Assembly: GCA_937910255.1 (NCBI GenBank)
Contig: CALEOQ010000572.1
Coordinates: 1-16,768, forward strand
Length of the DNA: 16,768 nucleotides
Origin: an uncultured Caulobacteraceae bacterium
GTDB taxonomy: Bacteria; Pseudomonadota; Alphaproteobacteria; Caulobacterales; Caulobacteraceae
Reading direction: 5' to 3'
The notes under the pieces: generated by a model
The model's database searches: none
Told to the model about the DNA's origin: nothing
What the model saw: the letters and a program-made list of their open reading frames with translations, nothing else
In this document: piece by piece, positions 1 to 5,648 of the stretch
Layout: each line of letters opens with the position of its first letter
Position numbering within the stretch: position 1 is the first letter of the stretch
Position numbers and translations under genes: made by a program

Positions 1-97
1 CGCGGCTTGTCGTGTTTGAGTCATTTTTTGTTATCAGGCAGAAGACGGCATACGAGCTTACGACGTGACTGGAGTTCAGACGTGTGCTCTTCCGATC
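1..97. other. Illumina P7-type adapter plus read-through (assembly artefact)
   Basis: Positions 35-58 match the P7 flow-cell sequence with two mismatches. Positions 59-64 sit where a 6-base index would be. Positions 65-97 match the index-read primer/adapter exactly and end in GCTCTTCCGATC. Positions 1-34 are low-quality-looking, T-rich sequence of the sort seen when a read runs past its adapter. None of this is genomic. Translated on the + strand it gives the well-known artefact peptide DWSSDVCSSD. Real genome sequence begins at about 98. Confidence 0.96.
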
Positions 98-210
98 ACG
101 TCCAGCTGACCGACGCCCGCGGCGGCACGGCCATGGTGACGGCCACCGATCTCGACCAGTCCAACGGCGTGATCCACGTGGTCGACACCGTCCTGATGCC
201 GGCCGAATAA
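98..210 (+). CDS. Fasciclin (FAS1) domain protein, 3' fragment
   Basis: Only the last 36 codons of this gene are present; everything upstream is cut off by the adapter junction. The peptide contains TAMVTATDLDQSNGVIHVVD followed by TVLMPAE. The pattern N-G-V-I-H-V-[VI]-D-x-V-L-[ML]-P is the conserved H2 box at the end of FAS1 (fasciclin/beta-Ig-H3) domains. Bacterial single-domain FAS1 proteins are usually exported and linked to adhesion or the cell surface, but the signal peptide and most of the domain lie outside the window, so location cannot be checked. The frame is open through the adapter, so an automatic caller would report a false 67-residue protein here. The gene ends 31 bases before a strong terminator. 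Assignment to the FAS1 family is firm; the exact role is not. Confidence 0.8.
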
Positions 211-241
211 GCCGCAAGACTGGCTTTGACTGCCGTCGGAG

Positions 242-271
242 AAGGCCCCCGCCGCAAGGCGGGGGCCTTTT
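242..271 (+). terminator. Rho-independent terminator after the FAS1 gene
   Basis: A perfect 12-bp stem (242-253 with 258-269) is closed by a GCAA tetraloop at 254-257 (GNRA type). A run of four T (268-271) overlaps the end of the right arm. It lies between the convergent ends of the FAS1 fragment (stop at 210) and the GPH symporter (stop at 283). The T-run is on the + side, so it best serves the FAS1 gene, but the stem could also block transcripts coming from the symporter. Confidence 0.85.
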
Positions 272-282
272 CTATGTCTGGA

Positions 283-1812
283 CTACTCGGCCGGCCGCGG
301 AGCCACGGGCGGGACCAGGGGCTGGGGCACGTCGATCGCCGCAGACCCGGCCATCGCCTGGGGCGCCAGGGTCTCGGCCCGGCGGGCGGCCAGGGCGGCC
401 TTGGTTTCTTCGTAGGACGCCCGGGTGATCTTGTAGCGGGCGTAGAAGAAGACGGCGATGAAGCCGGGGACGCCGGCCAGGATCCCGTCCCACAGGGCCA
501 GGTTCCAGATCACCTCGGCGGGGACCTCGCCCACCTTGGCCTTGGTGGGGAAGGCGATGAGGGTCAGGACGAAGCCGGCCAAGGCTGCGCCGATGGCCTG
601 GTCGACCTTGGCGAACAGGGCGCGGGTGGAATAGAGCACGCCCTCCTGCCGCAGGCCGAACTTCAGCTCGTTCTCGTCGGCGATGTCGGCCAGGGCCGAC
701 ATGATGCTGATCGACAGCACGCTGGCCGCCCCATAGCTGAGCACCGAGAAGGCGATGAGGATGGCCAGCAGGTTGGGCGTCTGGGGCGTCAGCGCGCCGG
801 CGAAGCCCATCAGAATCGGGATCGACGGGGCCAGGGCGTAGACGATGGCCGAGACGATGATGGTCGCCTTCTTGTCGAACCGCCCGTGCAGCATGGCGGC
901 GAACAGGAAGGCCGAGAGGTAGCCGGCGAAGGAGCCGATGACGAAGAAGCGGATCTGCTCCGACCCGAGGTGCCAATAGTAGGTGTTGGTGTAGAGGTGC
1001 AGGCCGCCCCGCAGGCCGATCATCATGCTGAGGAAGAAGTAGGCCACCAGCAGCCAGACATAGTTGATGTTGTTGAACGCCTTGCCGATGTCCTTGAAGA
1101 ATTCGAAGGGGCTGTATTTCGGCAGGTTCTCCGGGGGCTTGGGCAGGTGTGGGATACGGTCGCGGGTGAACCAAGCCGAGGCCGCCAGCAGGGCCAGGGC
1201 GATGGCGCCCATGATCACCGAGAACCGTCCGTAGGGCTCAGGGTTCAGCAGGCCGCGGGGATATTCCGGCGTCGCCTGGAAGAAGTAGGACAGCGCGATC
1301 CAGGTGGTGGCCGCCGCGCCGGCCCAGGTGAAGAAGCTGTTGTAGGACATCACCTTGGAGCGTTCGGTGTAGTCGCGACTGAGCTCGCTGCCCAAGGCCA
1401 GGTGTGGCGTATGATAGAAGGTCATCGACTGGCGCAGCATGACCACGGTCACGGCGAACCAGGAGAACAGGGCCCAGGTCCCCAGGCCGTCGGGCGGATT
1501 GAACACCGCCCACAGGGACAGGACAATGGGGATGGGGGCGAAGAACATGTAGATGTGGCGCCGGCCCCAGCGCGACTTGGTGCGGTCCGACAGGGAGCCC
1601 ACCAGGGGGTCGGAAATGCCGTCCAGGAACAGGCTGGCGGAGATGGCCAGGCCCGCCAGATGGGCCTCCAGGCCGAGAACCTGGTTGTAGTAGAGCATGG
1701 CGTAGGAGCCGACGGAGAAGAGCGCGATGGACTCCGCGCCGCTGCCGACCCCAAAGGCCAGTTTGGTCTTGAACGGCAGCCGCTCGCTGACGCCCGATGA
1801 ATTCTGGGCCAC
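283..1812 (-). CDS. GPH-family (MelB-like) cation:solute symporter, MFS superfamily
   Basis: A membrane transporter of about 509 residues with around 12 hydrophobic segments, belonging to the glycoside-pentoside-hexuronide:cation symporter branch of MFS (MFS_2). The family signature is clear near the N terminus: Asp64 and Asp68 in LFLDGISDPLVG, then SDRTKSRWGRRH at 75-86. In E. coli MelB the equivalent aspartate pair (Asp55/Asp59) binds the coupling Na+/H+, so cation coupling is likely here. The substrate cannot be read from sequence: no glycosidase or sugar catabolic gene is adjacent. I chose the GTG start at 1812 because GGGGAGG sits 8 bases upstream; an ATG at 1890 would add 26 hydrophilic residues without support. 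The gene is divergent from the 2H phosphoesterase and converges on the FAS1 gene. A proline- and alanine-rich tail ends the protein. Confidence 0.85.
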   Translation of the reverse strand: MAQNSSGVSERLPFKTKLAFGVGSGAESIALFSVGSYAMLYYNQVLGLEAHLAGLAISASLFLDGISDPLVGSLSDRTKSRWGRRHIYMFFAPIPIVLSLWAVFNPPDGLGTWALFSWFAVTVVMLRQSMTFYHTPHLALGSELSRDYTERSKVMSYNSFFTWAGAAATTWIALSYFFQATPEYPRGLLNPEPYGRFSVIMGAIALALLAASAWFTRDRIPHLPKPPENLPKYSPFEFFKDIGKAFNNINYVWLLVAYFFLSMMIGLRGGLHLYTNTYYWHLGSEQIRFFVIGSFAGYLSAFLFAAMLHGRFDKKATIIVSAIVYALAPSIPILMGFAGALTPQTPNLLAILIAFSVLSYGAASVLSISIMSALADIADENELKFGLRQEGVLYSTRALFAKVDQAIGAALAGFVLTLIAFPTKAKVGEVPAEVIWNLALWDGILAGVPGFIAVFFYARYKITRASYEETKAALAARRAETLAPQAMAGSAAIDVPQPLVPPVAPRPAE

Positions 1813-1882
1813 TTTCAAATCCTCCCCGAGCACGCTCTTAAAATGGTTCGGCGCATCTCTGTCGGCTGAGCAAGCCCGAGCC

Positions 1883-1896
1883 TGACCCAAAGGTCA
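1883..1896. promoter_or_regulatory. TGACC-N4-GGTCA inverted repeat in divergent intergenic region
   Basis: A 14-bp inverted repeat with perfect 5-bp arms (1883-1887 and 1892-1896) lies between the divergently transcribed symporter (start 1812) and 2H phosphoesterase (start 1966). On the - strand its edge reads TTGACC, which resembles a -35 element, but I could not find a good -10 at the right distance. It could be an operator for the symporter gene. Support is limited to position and symmetry. Confidence 0.25.
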
Positions 1897-1965
1897 ACCG
1901 GCCGGCGGGCCATACCGGAAGCTAGAGCATAGGGAAGCGGGGCGGCCTGAAATGGGGAGAGCAAG

Positions 1966-2478
1966 GTGAGCGACCGTCCGCCGCTGATCGTCACCGCGGC
2001 CCTGGACGAGGGCGCCTTCGATTGGTTCGACGACCTTCGCCGGACGCATTTTCCGAAGGCGCGGAACGTCGTTCCCGCGCACCTGACCCTGTTCCACGCC
2101 CTGCCAGGCGACCAGGAGCCCTTTATCGCCGAGACCCTGAAGGCGGCGTGCGCGCGCCGCGGACCCATGACCCTGGCGGTGCGCGGTCCGTGGTTCATCG
2201 GCCGCGGGGTGGCCTATCGGATCGCCTCAGGGGAGTTGGAGGCCCTGCGCGCCGAGCTGGCCCAGGCTTTCGCACCCTGGCTGACGCCCCAGGACCGCGC
2301 CCCCTTCCGCCCCCACATCACCATCCAGAACAAGGCCGATCCGGCGCAGGCGAGGGCGCTGTGCGAGCGCCTGCAACTGGAGTTCGAGCCCTTCGACATC
2401 ATCGCCGAGGGCCTGCTGGTGTGGCGCTATCTCGGCGGGTCGTGGGCGGCGGTGGCGAAGGTGGGGTTTGGGGCGTGA
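1966..2478 (+). CDS. 2H phosphoesterase / 2'-5' RNA ligase family protein
   Basis: A 170-residue cytoplasmic protein of the 2H phosphoesterase superfamily (2_5_RNA_ligase2 type). The two hallmark H-x-[TS]-hydrophobic motifs are present: His39-Leu-Thr41-Leu in VPAHLTLFHAL, and His117-Ile-Thr119-Ile in RPHITIQNK. Their spacing of 78 residues fits the duplicated fold, in which the two histidines act on 2',3'-cyclic phosphate or 2'-5' linked nucleotides. Which substrate this member uses cannot be told from the sequence. The start is GTG at 1966, supported by GGGGAG at 1954-1959 with a 6-base spacer. The gene stands alone on its strand, divergent from the symporter, and its stop lies only 9 bases from the convergent stop of the ABM monooxygenase gene. 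Confidence 0.82.
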   Translation: MSDRPPLIVTAALDEGAFDWFDDLRRTHFPKARNVVPAHLTLFHALPGDQEPFIAETLKAACARRGPMTLAVRGPWFIGRGVAYRIASGELEALRAELAQAFAPWLTPQDRAPFRPHITIQNKADPAQARALCERLQLEFEPFDIIAEGLLVWRYLGGSWAAVAKVGFGA

Positions 2479-2487
2479 GCCGTGAGG

Positions 2488-2799
2488 CTACGCGGCGATG
2501 GTGCGTAGGGGGATGAAGCTGGGCTCTCCTGCTAGGAGCGAGAGCAGCGTCGTCAGGTCGCCAGCTTCAATGCGCCACGCCATGTAGGCCTGCTGAGCCT
2601 TCGCCGATTCCCAGACCTCGTAGAAAAAGACCTTATCGGGTCGATGTTCGTCGATCAGGATGTCGAACTCTACATTGCCCGGATAGGCGCGGCTCAGCTT
2701 CAAGTTCTCGACGGTGTAGGCCAGAAATTCTTCGATCTTGTCGGGCTTGACCGTCAGCTCTGCCAGCATGACCAGATGATCGGCGAGTGGATGGCGCAT
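2488..2799 (-). CDS. ABM-domain (YgiN-like) putative quinol monooxygenase
   Basis: A 103-residue protein, the usual length for single-domain antibiotic biosynthesis monooxygenase (ABM) proteins such as E. coli YgiN. Supporting features are an N-terminal beta-strand with MLAELTVKPDKIEEFLAY (11-28), then a central strand with VFFYEVWES (57-65), where the F-x-x-Y/L-E-x-W pattern is the family hallmark, followed by an amphipathic helix. These small dimeric alpha/beta-barrel proteins act on quinols or related aromatics without cofactor, and some have no known activity. The start at 2799 is backed by AAGGAG with an 8-base spacer. It lies 84 bases downstream of a YafY-type regulator on the same strand and has its own candidate operator/promoter in that gap. 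GC content is lower than in most of the window. Confidence 0.75.
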   Translation of the reverse strand: MRHPLADHLVMLAELTVKPDKIEEFLAYTVENLKLSRAYPGNVEFDILIDEHRPDKVFFYEVWESAKAQQAYMAWRIEAGDLTTLLSLLAGEPSFIPLRTIAA

Positions 2800-2841
2800 G
2801 GGCCTGTCTCCTTTGCGCGGCGACGGTCGTCCGGCGCCGGG

Positions 2842-2881
2842 AATGCAGGCCTACGACTCCGGACTGTCAGATTCTGGCAGT
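2842..2881 (-). promoter_or_regulatory. Candidate promoter and YafY-type operator ahead of the ABM gene
   Basis: Immediately after the regulator's stop codon is a 19-bp inverted repeat (2863-2881): arms ACTGTCAG and CTGGCAGT around ATT, with one mismatched pair. On the - strand the repeat contains CTGACA (2870-2865), a one-mismatch -35 element. It is followed after 17 bases by TGCATT (2847-2842), a weak -10. A repressor bound to the repeat would cover the -35. The neighbouring WYL regulator is the natural candidate binder. The repeat is seen in the sequence; the operator role is inference. Confidence 0.45.
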
Positions 2882-2883
2882 AG

Positions 2884-3573
2884 CTATTGTTCGGGGACGC
2901 CACGGAGCGTGCGCCACTCCTTCAGCAGCGTGGCTCGGCGGCGCGGGTACCTTTCAGCCGTGACCTCAAGCCTCACGATGCGGTCGGTGCGGAAATGCCG
3001 GTATCCATCGCGCAGTTCACACCAGGCCACCACCACCCGGACCCGATCGTAGAAGGTGAGTGCAAACGGCCAAACCGTCCGCCAAGTGCTGTTTCCCTGC
3101 TCGTCGGCATAAGAGATCTGGATCTTTCGCTCGGCCCGGATCGCCTCTCGGATCAGCGGAAGTTCGGTGTCGCCTGCCGGTAGAGTCTCGCCTGGACCGA
3201 TCAGCAGACCCGACCGCTCTATCTCGTCCTTGAGATCGACCGGCAACACGGCGCCGATTTTCGCCAGCACATTGCGAGCGGCCTTACCTAGAGGGCCATC
3301 GGCTCTTTCTGAAACCCACCGCGAGCCAAGCACCAGGGCTTCGATCTCCTCTTCGGAAAACATCAGCGGGGGCAACATGAACCCCGGACGGAGAACATAA
3401 CCAACACCGGCTTCGCCATCGATGTGAGCGCCCTGCGCCCTGAGAGTCTCGATATCGCGATAGAGCGTGCGCATGGAGACGCCGAGCTCGCCTGCCAGCG
3501 CCGACCCGCGAATTGCACGCCGATGGCCACGGAGCACCTGGATCAGATCAAGTAAGCGTTGTGCGCGAGACAT
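2884..3573 (-). CDS. YafY-type HTH/WYL-domain transcriptional regulator
   Basis: A 229-residue DNA-binding regulator. Residues 1-60 form a DeoR/HTH_11-type winged helix-turn-helix, with recognition helix VSMRTLYRDIETLR at 32-45, very typical of this family. A linker follows with MLPPLMFSEEEIEAL (66-80). Residues about 139-205 form a WYL domain ending in AWCELRDGYRHFRTDRI (183-199). The WYL residues themselves read RVV at the expected place, as in many YafY-like members. WYL domains sense small ligands or nucleic acid; the ligand here is unknown. The start at 3573 is supported by GGGGGAG about 6 bases upstream. The next gene downstream on the same strand encodes an ABM monooxygenase, a plausible target. 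Base composition (hand counts of 53-57% GC in several 60-base lines) is lower than in neighbouring genes, which hints at later acquisition. Confidence 0.85.
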   Translation of the reverse strand: MSRAQRLLDLIQVLRGHRRAIRGSALAGELGVSMRTLYRDIETLRAQGAHIDGEAGVGYVLRPGFMLPPLMFSEEEIEALVLGSRWVSERADGPLGKAARNVLAKIGAVLPVDLKDEIERSGLLIGPGETLPAGDTELPLIREAIRAERKIQISYADEQGNSTWRTVWPFALTFYDRVRVVVAWCELRDGYRHFRTDRIVRLEVTAERYPRRRATLLKEWRTLRGVPEQ

Positions 3574-3744
3574 ATCGGCTCCCCCAGCCAGTATAGACTC
3601 TCATGCCGCCGGGACTTGGCAATCGCGTTCCGTCCAACACGCAGGCTGCTTGCGTCCAGGTCCCGCCCCCCGGGCGAACCCGGTCGACGTCTCCGCTCCA
3701 GCTGGCTCACAGGGCGCGGCCGGACTTGAGCCTATCGGCCGACC

Positions 3745-4926
3745 CTAGACCGACTGCCCCGCGCTCCAGCCTGAGGCCCAGGCCCATTGGAAGTTGTAGC
3801 CGCCGAGCCAGCCGGTGACGTCGACGACTTCGCCGATGAAGAAGAGGCCGGGGACCTCGCGGGATTCCAGGGTGCGGGACTCCAGGTCCGTGGTGTCGAC
3901 GCCGCCCAGGGTGACCTCGGCGGTGCGGTAGCCTTCGGAGCCCACCGGCTTGACCCGCCAGGCGTTCACCGCCTCGGCCAGGGGACGGAGGACCTTGTCG
4001 GACTGGTCGGCCATATTGCCCTTGGGCGCGTGGGTTTCGGCCAGATATTGCGCCAGGTGCTTGGGCAGGAGTTCGGCCAGGATGGTGGAGGGCGCGGCCT
4101 TGGCCCGGCTGGTGCGGGCGGCGCGGAGGTGGGCGTAGACGTCCTGGCCCGGCGCCAGATCCACGGCGATCTCCTGGCCTTCGCGCCAATAGGACGAGGC
4201 CTGCAGGATGGAGGGGCCGCTCAGGCCCCGATGGGTGAAGAGCAGGGCTTCAGTGAAGCGGGCCTTGCCCGCGGCCACCACCGCGTCCACCGCGACGCCG
4301 GCCAGGGGGGCGGTGCGCTCCAGCAGGGAGACGTCGAAGGTCAGCGGCACGAGGGCCGGCCGGGTCTCGGTGACCCGCAGGCCGAACTGGCGGGCCACAT
4401 CATAGCCAAAGCCCGTGGCGCCCATCTTCGGGATCGACTTGCCGCCGGTGGCGATGACCAGGCTCTGGCAGGTGATCGTCTGGCCGCCGATGGTCAGGGA
4501 AAAGCCGGTCTCGGTGCGGGCGATGGTGTCGATCGCGGCCTGCAGGCGCAGCTCGACTCCGCCCTTGGCCATCTCCGCCAGCAGCATGTCGATGATCTGG
4601 CGGGCCGAACCGTCGCAGAAGAGCTGGCCCAGGGTCTTTTCGTGGTGGGCGATTCCATAGCGGTCCACCAGGGCGATGAAGTCCTTGGGCCGGTAGCGGC
4701 GCAGGGCCGAGATGCAGAAGCGGGGATTTTCCGAGAGGAAGTTGTTGGGCGTGGTGTTGATGTTGGTGAAGTTGCAGCGGCCGCCGCCGGAGATGCGGAT
4801 TTTCTCCCCCGGCGCCTTGGCGTGGTCGAGGATCAGCACCTTGCGGCCGCGCTGGCCGGCCTGGGCGGCGCACATCATGCCGGCGGCGCCGGCGCCGGCC
4901 ACCACCACGTCGTAGTTGGGTTCCAT
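3745..4926 (-). CDS. BaiN/HI0933-family FAD-dependent oxidoreductase
   Basis: A 393-residue flavoprotein, full length for the HI0933/YhiN/BaiN family. The N terminus carries the dinucleotide-binding Rossmann motif Gly11-x-Gly13-x-x-Gly16 (VVVAGAGAAGMM) with Asp34 at the end of the second strand, where the FAD ribose is held. The family signature KIRISGGGRCNFTN is at 42-55. A second FAD-contact strand, LVIATGGKSIPKMG, lies mid-protein. The C terminus has LFFIGEVVDVTGWLGGYNFQWA, the closing FAD-binding motif. Characterised relatives act in bile-acid 7-dehydroxylation (BaiN), but most bacterial members have no proven substrate, so no specific reaction is claimed. The start at 4926 has AGAGG 6 bases upstream. 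It is divergent from the IF-1 homologue, with 329 bases between them, and I see no operon partner. Confidence 0.85.
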   Translation of the reverse strand: MEPNYDVVVAGAGAAGMMCAAQAGQRGRKVLILDHAKAPGEKIRISGGGRCNFTNINTTPNNFLSENPRFCISALRRYRPKDFIALVDRYGIAHHEKTLGQLFCDGSARQIIDMLLAEMAKGGVELRLQAAIDTIARTETGFSLTIGGQTITCQSLVIATGGKSIPKMGATGFGYDVARQFGLRVTETRPALVPLTFDVSLLERTAPLAGVAVDAVVAAGKARFTEALLFTHRGLSGPSILQASSYWREGQEIAVDLAPGQDVYAHLRAARTSRAKAAPSTILAELLPKHLAQYLAETHAPKGNMADQSDKVLRPLAEAVNAWRVKPVGSEGYRTAEVTLGGVDTTDLESRTLESREVPGLFFIGEVVDVTGWLGGYNFQWAWASGWSAGQSV

Positions 4927-5255
4927 GGCCGCCTCTCTAGCGGAGAATCGCCGATAGGGGGCAGGCGGAGCGGTCCTGGCTGGACATTTGGCCCCTGCGA
5001 GCCTACCTAACAGGTCTCGACATTTCGTCGCGCGACGCTCGACCCAGGTCTTTCATCCGCGCGGTTCGATTGAAGCTCGCCTCACAAGCGCCCCTCAGAT
5101 GCGTCGGTTCGCCGGGGCAGAGCGGGGCCTTTGGCGCGTCTGGACCGCACGGCGCCGCTTTTGAGGCGCAGACCTGAGATAGCCCCTTCTGCAGGTTGGG
5201 GCGCGGCCTGGGGGCCGTTACGCCGGGCGTCGGCGGCCAGCAGGAGACGATACGT
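4927..5255. other. 329-base divergent intergenic region ahead of the IF-1 gene
   Basis: This stretch separates the flavoprotein gene (-) from the IF-1 homologue (+). No convincing coding region is present: short open frames on both strands lack ribosome-binding sites and recognisable protein sequence. The clearest structure is a perfect 12-bp palindrome at 5026-5037 (CGTCGCGCGACG). The IF-1 gene's Shine-Dalgarno AGGAG is at 5242-5246. I could not identify a -35/-10 pair with confidence, so the promoter position and any long 5' leader remain unplaced. Confidence 0.5.
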
Positions 5256-5525
5256 ATGTCCAAAGAAGAGTTCATCGAGTTCGAAGGCGTGATCACCGAA
5301 CTGCTGCCCGAGGGCCGGTTCCGGGTGCAGCTGGACAATGAACACACCATTCTCGCCTACACCGCCGGCCGCATGAAGCGGAACCGCATCCGCTCGCTGG
5401 TCGGCGACCGGGTCACGGTGGAGATGACGCCCTACGATCTGGAAAAGGGTCGCATCACCTATCGCCACAAGACCGAGGGCCCGCGCATGGGCGGCGGCCA
5501 GCGGCCGCAGTTCCGCCGCCGCTAG
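5256..5525 (+). CDS. infA: Translation initiation factor IF-1 homologue with basic C-terminal tail
   Basis: An 89-residue protein whose first 72 residues match IF-1 end to end: a short N-terminal start MSKEEFIEFEGVITELLP, the OB-fold strands, TAGRMKRNRIR (36-46), and the family-typical ending VEMTPYDLEKGRITYRHK (55-72). IF-1 binds the 30S A site during initiation and blocks elongator tRNA. Canonical IF-1 stops at about residue 72. Here 17 more residues (73-89) follow, rich in Arg, Gly and Gln and ending in RRR. Many alphaproteobacteria carry more than one infA-like gene, so this could be a second copy, but a window this size cannot show whether another exists. The ATG at 5256 is chosen because AGGAG lies 9 bases upstream; an in-frame start 20 codons earlier has no such support. 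The mrp operon starts 123 bases downstream on the same strand. Confidence 0.88.
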   Translation: MSKEEFIEFEGVITELLPEGRFRVQLDNEHTILAYTAGRMKRNRIRSLVGDRVTVEMTPYDLEKGRITYRHKTEGPRMGGGQRPQFRRR

Positions 5526-5600
5526 AGCCTGGTGCGATCAGGCGGAGCGCTTAAGCTCTGCAATAACGCGAATTTCATTGGGGCTGCGGCGTGGCGCCGC
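5524..5600 (+). terminator. Weak hairpins between infA and mrpA, possible terminator or repeat remnant
   Basis: The 123-base gap after infA holds two modest structures. One is a short inverted pair, AGAGC at 5524-5528 (overlapping the infA stop) with GCTCT at 5555-5559. The other is a GC-rich hairpin, GCGGCG (5586-5591) and CGCCGC (5595-5600), with a 3-base loop. Neither is followed by a real T-run. Termination is therefore uncertain and partial read-through into mrp is possible. The first pair looks like a decayed palindromic intergenic repeat. Confidence 0.25.
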
Positions 5601-5648
5601 TATTGATGAGCGCCTTCCCCTACTGACGACTTCAGCTCGAGGGCCATT

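Noticed and set aside
226..1800. A long + strand open frame (over 500 codons) opposite the GPH symporter gene
   Set aside because: It is antisense to a gene with clear transporter motifs. Its protein is rich in Gly, Gln, Glu and Arg with no recognisable domain, as expected for the mirror frame of a high-GC gene.
2798..3183. Possible small + strand genes opposite the YafY regulator
   Set aside because: No ribosome-binding sites or recognisable domains, and the opposite strand carries a clear HTH/WYL protein.
3670..3683. Short hairpin CCGGG-CGAA-CCCGG downstream of the flavoprotein gene, considered as its terminator
   Set aside because: The stem is only 5 bp with no T-run on the - strand. On that strand the loop reads TTCG, which is stable, but position and strength do not make a convincing terminator.
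3787..5010. A 407-codon + strand frame opposite the flavoprotein gene
   Set aside because: Antisense shadow: the - strand frame holds the GxGxxG and SGGGRCNFTN flavoprotein motifs, while this frame has only low-complexity sequence.
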